64,000 nt of DNA, from assembly GCA_965226785.1 (NCBI GenBank), contig CBDDEC010000002.1:1-64000 (forward strand), read 5' to 3'. The notes under the pieces are model-generated. The model saw only the letters and a program-made list of their open reading frames with translations, searched no databases and was not told the origin of the DNA. The stretch is from CBDDEC01 sp965226785. Lineage in GTDB: Bacteria; Chloroflexota; Dehalococcoidia; UBA2979. Shown here in pieces: positions 1 to 8,263 of this stretch. The position numbers and the translations under genes were made by a program. Every line of letters starts with the position of its first letter. The stretch's first letter is position 1.

Positions 1-1453
1 AGGGGCCGTTATTGGACTATGCGCCAGTATGCAGGATTTGGTTCGGCCCGGGCCAGCAACGAGCGCTATCACTATTTATTGAATAGAGGCCAAACAGGTC
101 TATCTGTTGCCTTCGACCTTCCTACTCAAATGGGCTATGACGCTGACGACGACTGGGCATTGGGGGAGGTAGGCAAGGCAGGAGTTTCCATCTGTTCTAT
201 CAAGGACATGGAGTTGCTGTTGGACGGCCTGCCATTGGAAAAAGTCAGCATCAGCATGACTATCAATGCTCCTGCCGCGATTCTGCTGGCCATGGTTGTG
301 GCAGTTGCTGGACAAAGGGGCATACCACCGACGGCCCTTTCAGGAACAGTCCAGAACGATATTCTTAAGGAATATGTGGCAAGAGGAACCTATATTTTTC
401 CACCGAATCCGTCAATGCGCCTAGCCACAAATATCATTCAATATTGTCAGAAAAATATGCCTCGATGGAATCCCATTTCCATTAGTGGATACCACATGCG
501 GGAGGCTGGCTGCACGGCAGCTCAGGAAGTTGCGTTCACTCTTGGCCATGCCAAGGCCTATGTGGACGCCACCATAAAAACTGGTCTGCCGATTGATGCC
601 TTTGCGAGTCAAATAAGTTTTTTCTTCAACGCGCACAATAATTTGTTGGAAGAAGTGGCAAAGTTTCGAGCTGCCCGGCGTTTGTGGGCGCGGATCATGC
701 GTCGGGAGTACGGAGCGAAGGATCCCCGTAGCTGGCGCCTTCGCTTCCATGTCCAGACCGGCGGGAGCACCCTTACAGCCCAGCAACCATCCAACAATGT
801 GGTTCGCGTTACTGTGCAGGCGTTGTCCGCAATTCTGGGCGGAGCCCAGAGCTTGCACACCAACGCCCTGGACGAAGCGTTGGCTTTACCGACGGCTGCC
901 AGTGCGGAATTGGCTCTGCGCACACAACAAGTGTTGGCCAACGAAAGTGGTGTAGCAGATACAGTGGACCCATTGGGAGGGTCCTACTATGTGGGAGCAT
1001 TTGACGGATGATATTGAGAAACAGGCCCAAGGCTACCTGGCCCAAGTCAAAGAAATGGGTGGTGCCTTGACTGCTTTAGAAGCCGGTTTCCCCCAGTTTG
1101 CCATTCAGGAGGCAGCGTTCCGTTCACAGCAGGAACAGGAATCGGGGCGGCGGATTATCGTTGGAGTGAACGCATTCACAGATGGTGAGGACGAATTCGA
1201 TGAGAGACATCTACTTGAAGTAGACGAAAAGGTGCAATCAGAACAGGCTCAACGAGTTCAGCAGTTAAAACAGTCTCGCGACTCCATCTCTGCAGAGCAG
1301 TGCCTTGACCGCATTGAGGAAGCAGCAAAGGATTCAACAGTCAATCTGATGCCGCATGTAGTGGATGCGGTTTCGAATCTGGCCACAACAGGCGAAATAT
1401 GCAACAGGTTGCGCAGAGTTTGGGGTGAGCATCAGGCCGATACTTTCATCTGA
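1..1453 (+). CDS. Methylmalonyl-CoA mutase large (catalytic) subunit, 5'-truncated and frameshifted
   Basis: Catalytic TIM-barrel subunit of a B12-dependent acyl-CoA mutase, which interconverts methylmalonyl-CoA and succinyl-CoA. The reading frame is open from base 1, so the N-terminus (roughly 70 residues by family length) lies outside the window. Family blocks seen include MRQYAGFG, GLSVAFDLPTQMGYD, SGTVQNDILKEY, ISGYHMREAG and HVQTGGSTLTAQQP. Near 991-995 the sequence reads gtgggagcat. Removing one g restores YYVEHLTDDIEK and joins the first part (to 1011) to the second (to 1453), so this is one gene with a single-base insertion (mutation or sequencing error). The C-terminus lacks a cobalamin-binding domain, as expected for split-subunit mutases whose B12 subunit is a separate gene. 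No partner gene follows; the next 1.1 kb is empty. Confidence 0.85.
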
Positions 1454-2561
1454 ATCACCCGCGAAGCTGAAGTCAGAGGACATTGGGTCGATAGGGAGTT
1501 CCAAGCGCTGTAAGCAGAATGGCTCGTCCGTGGCACAGAATTTTGTCTTTGGCCAAAGGGTTAAGGCTCAACAGACAGTGGCGAGCACAATTGTAAGCAC
1601 CCACAAGGAAGCCAGCGACTCATCGAGATCTGCTCACCCGGCAGGTCTTCACCGGGACCATGAGGGCTACTAACTGGCGAAAGAGCGCAACCTCAAGAAG
1701 GTTGTTACAACCAGACGTGAAGCGTGCCCAAGGACATTTACCCAGAATCCAGCGTAGTACACATGGTATGACGCTTCCATGTCAATGGGCACTGGCCGCC
1801 ATCACTTGGGAATCAAGGCTTGTGTAGGGAGGCAGGAAACTCTTCCACAGCGCGTGCGTTCCTGTTGAGACCTCCGGCCCTATACTTCCATCGGAAAGGC
1901 TTAGGGCCCCCATCTAACTCGGTCTAAGTCCAATACTAGTGATTTGGAATTCTACTGCAAACTCATCCGTTTTCATGGCTATCGAAGTCAGCCTTCTCAT
2001 TTGAAGGATGTCTGCGAGATCGGTCCCGACGCCGGTTCGCGGCTGGAAGGATGAGAAATGGGCTGGAAAAACCGCAGACGGGGGTTGTGGGAGCCAAAGC
2101 GACTAAAATACAGAATGGGTCTCCTCTGCTTGGAGAAGCTTCGAGGCGGACAGCTTCCGCCGCCTGCTTCGCCATGCTTGGAAGTTCACTTGATCTGCCT
2201 TCCTGCCCACAGCCCCCTATGTTTTATAGGGACGCATCTGACCGCAGGATTCGTCAGCATCACCAAGTACATTTGACTGCAGTTGCCCTAGGACAATGGC
2301 GGTCCTTGGCTTATGGTTCGGCGGACAAGGCCTGCCTATGCAATACAGAAAGTCAAGGAAGCAACTGGATAATTCATAGGGACGGAATAACATCACAGTC
2401 CTTTTTCAGGATTTCGGATGCGTCCAATGCCTACTGTTACAGGTGGATGGCTTTGAGATGCCGGAGCGGTTGCCTGGATAAAGGGCCTGCAGGAAAAGTC
2501 CTCAGACGATCCAGGAGTAGAAAGATGCTCGGGAAGTGTTTGCAGTGAGAAGGCGTCGGCG
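1454..2561. other. Intergenic stretch, no recognisable gene
   Basis: About 1.1 kb between the mutase and the GH12 gene. Short open frames exist on both strands, but none has a recognisable motif, a plausible ribosome site or protein-like composition. It may hold decayed sequence or the GH12 promoter; I see no clear repeat or RNA gene. Confidence 0.5.
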
Positions 2562-3446
2562 ATGACAGCAGCTCATAGACTTTACAGATCCGAAGGCCGC
2601 GCAGGCACGTATACCCTCAGGGTAGTCCGCGCCTTGGCTTGCCTTGCCCTTCTCGGCCTGACCGCCGCCGGTTGTGACTATGAGGCTGGCCCATCCAATG
2701 CCGCTGGCTTGGATTCTCCCATTGTCCAATCTTCCGAGGCAGCGCAATCAGAGTCCCACTGCGGAGATTGGGATGAACTGACGGACTCCGTCCTCATCTT
2801 TCAAAACAACGTGTGGGGCAAGGGAAATATTACCGATTACGAACAATGTTTATTGAAGCGTACTCTTGACGGAGCGACTGAGTATGGCTGGCGGTGGCAA
2901 TGGCCAGAGGGAACGGGCCAGGTCAAGGCGTACCCTCAAGTGATTTACGGTCACAAGCCTTGGAATTCCAAGTCCTCTACGTCTGTCCTGCCCGCTCGGA
3001 TAGGCTCCCTCACTCAATTGTCCATAGCCTATACCGTCGAACTTAGCGCAGCGGGGACATACAATCTGGCTTACGACATCTGGGTGACCAGTGCCAATCC
3101 GCCCAGCCCCGAAACGATTACGCATGAAGTGATGATATGGTTGGATCAGACTTTCGTAGCTCAACCGCAAGTGTTTCATGCCGGCCAAGTTGTGGTGCAT
3201 GGCATTGCCTACGATCTCTACGTGCGCCCGAATTTTCATCCGGATTCTGGAGCGAATTACATCGCCTTCGTAAGTCAGGAGCCTCAGTTCAGCGGCGTGG
3301 TCGATGTTGTGGAGTTCCTCAGCTATCTGGTCGCTCACAATCACATTCCAGCCAACCACTATGTGGCCTCAGTAGAGCTGGGAAACGAAGTCATAGATGG
3401 TGCGGGTGAATTATGGCTCAAACATTTTCAGGTGAAGGCCGATTAG
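2562..3446 (+). CDS. GH12-type endoglucanase/xyloglucanase lipoprotein
   Basis: Probable secreted beta-1,4-glucanase of glycoside hydrolase family 12. The 294-residue protein starts with a basic segment and a hydrophobic stretch ending in a lipobox (LTAAGC, Cys38), so it is probably a lipid-anchored exported enzyme. After a low-complexity Ser/Ala linker comes the jelly-roll catalytic domain (about 68-292). It has the family blocks NNVWG (82-86), YPQVIYGHKPW (124-134), a nucleophile-type Glu in HEVMIWLD (Glu189) and the second carboxylate near VELGNEV (Glu276 best placed). Length fits one GH12 module with no binding module. It stands alone between two empty stretches, so the substrate (beta-glucan, cellulose or xyloglucan) is inferred from the family only. 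Confidence 0.8.
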   Translation: MTAAHRLYRSEGRAGTYTLRVVRALACLALLGLTAAGCDYEAGPSNAAGLDSPIVQSSEAAQSESHCGDWDELTDSVLIFQNNVWGKGNITDYEQCLLKRTLDGATEYGWRWQWPEGTGQVKAYPQVIYGHKPWNSKSSTSVLPARIGSLTQLSIAYTVELSAAGTYNLAYDIWVTSANPPSPETITHEVMIWLDQTFVAQPQVFHAGQVVVHGIAYDLYVRPNFHPDSGANYIAFVSQEPQFSGVVDVVEFLSYLVAHNHIPANHYVASVELGNEVIDGAGELWLKHFQVKAD

Positions 3447-3863
3447 GACATGACCGTATAGTCGGCACACGAAAATCGGGCCAAACGGCAGATGCCAGGC
3501 GGTGTCGACTTATATGTGGCATGCCTCTTCCCCATCTGGGTTGCGGAATCCCTACCCGGGTTTCCCGGATCTGAACGCTGTGCCAGTCATGGCCGAACAA
3601 GACGGTTGCCGCTGGTCGGATCGGAGGATGCCAAGTCATCGGCAAGAATATTACAAAGAAGCGGTTTCGGAAGAGGAGCGACTCGACACTGCCAGGTAAA
3701 GTTCCCTGCTGCTTGCTCACTGTCTCTCCTGAAGGCCGATGAACTGAATTATCAGGAAAGATTACCCATTCACGCTTCAGCGAGCCTCTTATCGACGGGA
3801 TTCGGAAGAGATGGTGCTTGCCCCTGCCTACCGGGGTTGTAGCGGGGGAAGGGGCCTGGCCCT
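3447..3863. other. Intergenic stretch, no recognisable gene
   Basis: About 400 bases between the GH12 gene and a decayed transposase. Short open frames here lack family motifs. The right-hand part may be the eroded 5' portion of the adjoining IS4-type gene, but I could not recognise it. Confidence 0.4.
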
Positions 3864-4370
3864 AAGTGCGGCTTGCGGATGACCACGCTGGTGGAACTAG
3901 GCGCACGGGTGGCCTTCGATTGGATGGGGAGTCCGTACCGAGAATCCAGCCGCTAGGCTAAATGCTCATTCGCCCCCGAGCAACTGGTGGCGGCCAACCG
4001 TGGCTATCTCAGGGCTGACCTCTGGCGTGAAGTCCGGGACACAGGCGCCCAGCTCCTGTGGCGCATCCCCAAGTCGGTGCATCTGCCGTCTCATGATCTC
4101 CCCCCTGGACCTGGCGGCCTTCTATCAGGAGTGCTTGGAAATTGAGACAGTCCGCGACGAAATCAAGACCCACCTCGCCCCTCAGCCCACTACGCCATGA
4201 ACTGTCACCGGCAGTTGGTTGCGGCCGGAAAAGCCCTAGTCCCGGAGAAACTTTCCTTCCTGCACACAGTCTGGGTCCTGCGCCGCCGCCGTCAGACCTT
4301 GGCGGCCGCCGTGCGCAACGAAATCCGCCGAGAATGCGTGGGTTCCGGTCGGGGCCAGCGCAAGCTCTGA
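3864..4370 (+). pseudogene. Decayed IS4-type (DDE) transposase remnant
   Basis: Three frames read in succession resemble an IS4/DDE_Tnp_1 transposase. First is a segment with LVELGARVAFDWMG and, after an in-frame stop, LVAANRGYLRADLWREV followed by GAQLLWRIPKSVHLP. Then comes a frame shift to LDLAAFYQECLEIETVRDEI, the family's Y-(2)-R-(3)-E region with Arg replaced, followed by KTHL. Another shift gives LVAAGKALVPEKLSFLHTVW up to the stop at 4370. At least two frameshifts and one stop make it non-functional. It is the only mobile-element trace in the low-GC part of the window and is unrelated to the IS groups that fill the rest. Confidence 0.6.
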
Positions 4371-4561
4371 GGAGTCAGGCGCAAGATAAGCCGCTACCCC
4401 ATCCGAAACTGCGGTTCCTTCTCCCGTCAGATCTGGGACTGGATGCTGGTCATTCTGGTCCCAACTCTTAAGACGCAAGTTTCGGGTCTCTATCAGGCCA
4501 TTCCTCCAGAATTCCCCGCGTACCTTACAGGGATCTACCGACTCGAGAATTTACCTTCCGA

Positions 4562-4599
4562 CCCTCTCTGGGGGAAGGCAGATACCTTCCCCCAGAGGG
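4562..4599. repeat. Strong hairpin upstream of ureD
   Basis: CCCTCTCTGGGGGAAGG, a 6-base loop, then CCTTCCCCCAGAGGG. The arms pair perfectly over 15 bases apart from a 2-base bulge. There is no downstream T-run, so a classical rho-independent terminator is doubtful. It could be an end-repeat of a lost element, or an mRNA structure about 100 bases before ureD. Confidence 0.6.
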
Positions 4600-4697
4600 A
4601 TGGGTTAGTATGGATTGAAGTTCTGCGAACTACCACTTGTCCTTGGGCTGTTTCATTTCGGTGAGCGGTGGGAACTTGAAGACGAGGCACTTGTGAC

Positions 4698-5507
4698 ATG
4701 AAGGGAAATGCACAAATTTCGGTGCGAAGAGCGGAAGATGGTCGTCAGATAGCTGACTACTACCAGCAGAGCCCTCTACGGGTGTTTCTGCCCTACAGTT
4801 ACGGCTCGGATTTCCTCGAGATTGTGTTGGGCAACACCTCGGGTGGGGTCGTGGCCGGCGATGAATTGAGGGTTTCTGCGGAAACGAGAGACGAGGCTGC
4901 TGCGATCTTCACAACTCAAGCCGCTGAAAAAATCTATCGTTCGACTGGGGCCGATACAAGAATGACAGTCAACCTGATTGCCGCCACCGAGTCCTGCCTA
5001 ACATGGATCCCTCAAGAGACCATTCTTTTCGATGGGGTGCGTTTGAGGAGGCGCATAGAAATTGATGCAGAACGAGGGGCCAGCATATTGGCGGGAGAGA
5101 TATTGTTCTTCGGTCGGGCCGCCAAAGGAGAAAAACTAACTCATGGGATGGTTCATGATGAATGGCGAGTCAGGTACGCCGGTGAGCTAAAGTGGGCGGA
5201 CAATCTGCATCTCGCAGGTAATGTCAGCCAACAGATGAGTTCGTCTGCAGGTTTTGACGGAAGCACCGCGATGGCCTCTCTTATCTACGTGACTCCAGAT
5301 AATTCTGCTAACTTGGCTCTTGCTCGCTCATTGTTGCTGAAGGCGAAATGCCGTGCGGGGGTCACGCTTATCGGAGAAGTCCTCATTGCCCGATGGCTAG
5401 GGAAGGATCCAGCAGAATTGAAACAAAGCTACATAAACTTTGTAGTGGATTTCGCCTCCAAGGTAAACACCCAACCCTTTTACTTACCGCAGGTCTGGCG
5501 AGTGTAG
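4698..5507 (+). CDS. ureD: Urease accessory protein UreD
   Basis: Urease maturation chaperone. UreD binds the urease apoenzyme and, with UreF and UreG, helps load nickel and carbamylate the active-site lysine. The 269-residue length is normal. Recognisable UreD/UreH signatures are the LGNTSGGVVAGDEL block, the ETILFDGVRLRRRIEI region and the central EILFFGRAAKGE segment. It lies first in the cluster, as in ureDABC-type operons, with ureA following after a 116-base gap. Accessory genes ureE, ureF and ureG are not in the window because ureC is cut off, so the cluster as seen could not mature an active enzyme. Confidence 0.9.
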   Translation: MKGNAQISVRRAEDGRQIADYYQQSPLRVFLPYSYGSDFLEIVLGNTSGGVVAGDELRVSAETRDEAAAIFTTQAAEKIYRSTGADTRMTVNLIAATESCLTWIPQETILFDGVRLRRRIEIDAERGASILAGEILFFGRAAKGEKLTHGMVHDEWRVRYAGELKWADNLHLAGNVSQQMSSSAGFDGSTAMASLIYVTPDNSANLALARSLLLKAKCRAGVTLIGEVLIARWLGKDPAELKQSYINFVVDFASKVNTQPFYLPQVWRV

Positions 5508-5623
5508 TTAAAGTAACCAACTCTTTGGCCGATTGTTTGGTGAACAAGCCCAAGTCTAGGTAACAGTACATCCGGTCATACTTCTGACTGGTATTTAGCG
5601 ATCGCCGGTCCGGGGAGGTTCAA

Positions 5624-5926
5624 TTGAATTTGACACCTAGAGAGAAAGACAAACTGATGATAGCGATGGCTGCCGTTGTGGCTCGTCGTAGACGGGAGCG
5701 CGGGCTGAAGCTTAACCATCCCGAAGCAGTGGCGCTCATCAGTGACTTCGTCGTTGAAGGGGCCCGGGACGGACGCACGGTGGCAGACCTGATGAATTCT
5801 GGGGCAGGCCTTCTTTCTCGAGAGGAAGTCATGGATGCTGTACCTGAAATGATTCCAGCCATTCAGGTCGAAGCAACATTTCCGGACGGCACCAAGCTGG
5901 TTACGATCCACCTTCCGATTCGTTAG
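5624..5926 (+). CDS. ureA: Urease gamma subunit
   Basis: Small (100 residue) gamma subunit of urease, which hydrolyses urea to ammonia and carbamate. It matches the family from MNLTPREKDKLMI through LNHPEAVALISDF, GRTVADLM and the C-terminal DGTKLVTIHLPI. The start is a TTG at 5624, chosen because GGGGAGG lies 6-12 bases upstream and because the family always starts at this MxLTPRE position. It precedes ureB by 16 bases, typical of co-translated urease subunits. Confidence 0.93.
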   Translation: MNLTPREKDKLMIAMAAVVARRRRERGLKLNHPEAVALISDFVVEGARDGRTVADLMNSGAGLLSREEVMDAVPEMIPAIQVEATFPDGTKLVTIHLPIR

Positions 5927-5942
5927 ATAAGGGGAATTTACA

Positions 5943-6254
5943 GTGATTCCAGGTGAAGTAATTCCGCAAGATGGCAGCCTAGTCCTGAATCAAGGGCGAG
6001 AAAACCTGCGGTTGCCGGTCGCCAACGTTGGCGACCGGCCCATCCAGGTGGGTTCTCATTACCATTTCTATGAGACAAATGAAGCCCTTGTATTTGACCG
6101 TCCGATATCCAAGGGCTTTAGGTTGAACATTCCAGCCGGCACCGCAATGCGGTTCGAACCAGGTCAGGTCCGGGAGGTCTGGCTGGTGGCCTATGCCGGT
6201 CAACGGGTCATAACTGGATTTAGGGGTCGTTCAAATGGGCCTCTGGAGGGCTGA
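5943..6254 (+). CDS. ureB: Urease beta subunit
   Basis: Beta subunit (103 residues) of urease. It has the family start IPGEVI, the VANVGDRPIQVGSHYHFYE block, and the end PAGTAMRFEPGQ, VRLV-like segment and GFRG. The start is GTG at 5943, just downstream of an AAGGGGAAT ribosome site. The stop is separated by 2 bases from ureC, so the two are translationally coupled. Confidence 0.93.
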   Translation: MIPGEVIPQDGSLVLNQGRENLRLPVANVGDRPIQVGSHYHFYETNEALVFDRPISKGFRLNIPAGTAMRFEPGQVREVWLVAYAGQRVITGFRGRSNGPLEG

Positions 6255-6256
6255 CG

Positions 6257-7537
6257 ATGCCGCGGGAAATGGACCGCCGGGCCTACGCCGACATGTTCGG
6301 GCCAACAACTGGAGACAAGGTCAGATTGGCTGATACGGAGCTTTTCATAGAGGTGGAAGCAGATCGCTGTCTCTATGGCGAGGAGGTCAAGTTCGGTGGG
6401 GGTAAGGTTATCCGTGATGGCATGGGTCAATCCCAGATAACCAGGCGGGAAGGGGCGGTTGATACCGTCATCACCAATGCCCTCATCCTGGACCACTGGG
6501 GGATAGTCAAAGCTGACATTGGCCTTAAGGATGGGCGAATATTCTCGATAGGTAAAGCGGGCAATCCCGATGTTCAACCCGGGGTAGATACCATTATTGG
6601 CCCTGCGACTGAAATAATCGCAGGTGAAGGCAAAATAGTGACCGCTGGCGGCATTGATGCCCACATACATTTCATATGTCCTCAACAGATTGAAGAGGCC
6701 CTATGCAGTGGTATCACCAGCATGCTGGGTGGGGGTACTGGACCAGCTGCCGGCACCAATGCCACAACCTGTACACCGGGCCCCTGGCACTTGGGACAGA
6801 TGCTTCGCGCCGCTGATGGATTTCCCGTGAATTTGGGCTTTTGGGGCAAAGGCAACGCCAGTGAACCAGCTGCTTTGGTGGAGCAAGTCGAAGCAGGAGC
6901 CTGTGGTCTCAAAATGCATGAGGATTGGGGCACTACACCTGCGGTCATTGACAACTGCCTGCGGGTCGGTGACGAAATGGATGTGCAGGTATTGATTCAT
7001 ACTGACACTCTCAATGAGTCCGGTTTCGTGGAAAGCACCATCGATGCTATTGCCGGCCGCACCATTCATGCTTACCACACCGAGGGCGCAGGAGGAGGCC
7101 ATTCGCCAGACATAATAAAACTATGTGGCGAAGTTGGTGTCCTGCCTTCTTCGACCAATCCCACACGACCTTTTACCGTTAACACCATTGATGAACATCT
7201 TGACATGCTGATGGTGTGCCACCATCTCGACGCTCGGATTCCAGAGGACATCTCTTTCGCAGAAAGTCGCATCCGGCGAGAGACAATTGCTGCTGAAGAT
7301 ATTCTGCACGACATGGGTGCTCTGAGCATGATTTCCTCAGATAGTCAGGCCATGGGACGAGTGGGAGAAGTCATTATTCGTACTTGGCAGACGGCAGACA
7401 AGATGAAGCGCCAGCGAGGGTACCTCCCAGTTGAAAGCGGACTATGCCGCTTGCGCTCCGCCGTGCGCGTGGCCTCATGCGCCCAGACCCAGAGACGGCT
7501 GCCGCGTCATGCCCCAGAGGGGGATACCGTTCGGTAA
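6257..7537 (+). CDS. ureC: Urease alpha (catalytic) subunit, 3'-truncated
   Basis: Catalytic subunit of urease. Residues 1-395 match UreC and include all the nickel and catalytic positions: HIH at 136-138, carbamylated Lys219 (in GLKMHEDWG), His248, His274, the flap Cys321 (VCHHL) and Asp362 (SSDSQAMGR). Family length is about 570. After PVESG (about base 7440) the protein turns into unrelated Arg/Cys-rich sequence and stops at 7537, so about 175 residues are missing. The break coincides with an abrupt change to high GC and with the tail of an unrelated acetyltransferase on the other strand. The junction is therefore a deletion, a recombination point or an assembly join. Confidence 0.92.
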   Translation: MPREMDRRAYADMFGPTTGDKVRLADTELFIEVEADRCLYGEEVKFGGGKVIRDGMGQSQITRREGAVDTVITNALILDHWGIVKADIGLKDGRIFSIGKAGNPDVQPGVDTIIGPATEIIAGEGKIVTAGGIDAHIHFICPQQIEEALCSGITSMLGGGTGPAAGTNATTCTPGPWHLGQMLRAADGFPVNLGFWGKGNASEPAALVEQVEAGACGLKMHEDWGTTPAVIDNCLRVGDEMDVQVLIHTDTLNESGFVESTIDAIAGRTIHAYHTEGAGGGHSPDIIKLCGEVGVLPSSTNPTRPFTVNTIDEHLDMLMVCHHLDARIPEDISFAESRIRRETIAAEDILHDMGALSMISSDSQAMGRVGEVIIRTWQTADKMKRQRGYLPVESGLCRLRSAVRVASCAQTQRRLPRHAPEGDTVR

Positions 7538-7578
7538 TGTCAACTCCGCCGTCACCAGGAAGCCGAACCGCTCGTAGT
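7475..7578 (-). pseudogene. GNAT acetyltransferase C-terminal fragment
   Basis: The minus strand reads YERFGFLVTAELTLPNG then PLWGMTRQP before a stop at 7475. This is the typical end of a GNAT N-acetyltransferase: the YxxxGF acetyl-CoA site followed by the final strand. Everything upstream is replaced by the end of an element-A copy at 7579, so only the last 34 or so codons remain. Confidence 0.55.
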
Positions 7579-8170
7579 CGTGGGACGGCAAAACCTCATG
7601 CGGCCCACCGATACTCATGATGCAAACCTCCTAGCACCGGCTTGCTGACGACTCGCTGGCTCGGCGTCCGCTGCACCGGCTTGCGTCCCTGCGGAGAGTC
7701 GAGCGCCAATGACCGATGCGGCCGCATCGCGTTTTGGTGCTGGACGTACTCACCAAGCACCCGCCTCAGATGCCGTTCGTTGACGGCGATGACGTGATCG
7801 AGGCACTCGCGCCGGAGCGTCCCGATCACCCGCTCGGCGATGGCGTTGGCGTTCGGCGCGCGCACCGGAGTCAGAATCGTCTCGATCCCGATCCGTCGAG
7901 TGCGGTTGGCCCGGCGCAGCCGCACCAGCTCCGCCCGCTCGTCGCTCGTCAGGCCCTCTCTGTGGCCCTCGTCGACATCGACCTGCCGCAGCCAGCGGTG
8001 CAGGCACGACCCGGCGATCCCCAGGTCCGCGGCGATGCGGCTGATCGGTTTCTCCCGCAGCCGGGCCAGTTCGACAGCACGACGGCGGAACTCGGGTGGG
8101 TAGGCTCGGGGCATCCAGGACTCCTCCCTGGGCGACATCGTCGCCTCAGGCTAGGTGTCCGGGAAAGCGG
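7579..8170 (-). mobile_element. Element A copy 1 fragment fused to an IS3-type end
   Basis: The left end is the element-A terminus CGTGGGACGGCAAAACCT. Identity to the other element-A copies runs to about 7903, and the sequence then switches to an IS3-type OrfA region. The right boundary near 8150-8170 carries TGTCCGGGAAAGCGGGTCAG, which looks like an IS3-family end. A deletion therefore joined two different insertion sequences. Confidence 0.65.
7596..8138 (-). CDS. Chimeric transposase: IS3 OrfA N-terminus fused to integrase-core C-terminus
   Basis: A 180-residue open frame made of two parts. Residues 1-79 are IS3-type OrfA: YPPEFRRRAVELAR, the helix-turn-helix ISRIAADLGI and the start of the leucine-zipper-like ERAELVRLRRAN. 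From residue 80 it is the end of element A's integrase-core protein: RIGIETILTPVRAPNANAIA with the catalytic Glu in AERVIGTLRRECLDHVI, then the GLHHEYRWAA C-terminus. The join is in frame at about 7900. It lacks the first two catalytic Asp residues, so it cannot transpose, but it keeps an intact DNA-binding HTH and could bind IS3 ends. Confidence 0.75.
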   Translation of the reverse strand: MSPREESWMPRAYPPEFRRRAVELARLREKPISRIAADLGIAGSCLHRWLRQVDVDEGHREGLTSDERAELVRLRRANRTRRIGIETILTPVRAPNANAIAERVIGTLRRECLDHVIAVNERHLRRVLGEYVQHQNAMRPHRSLALDSPQGRKPVQRTPSQRVVSKPVLGGLHHEYRWAA

Positions 8171-8263
8171 GTCAGGCTCCCGCCATCGCCATGATTCGGG
8201 ATGAAATTGCTGCACTGAAGGCGCTGGTGGGCTGGGCGAACAGGACCTGTGCAGGTAGCCGCC

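Noticed and set aside
2051..2548. 165-codon frame upstream of GH12
   Set aside because: Composition is unlike the neighbours and there is no motif. Overlapping frames on both strands are equally long.
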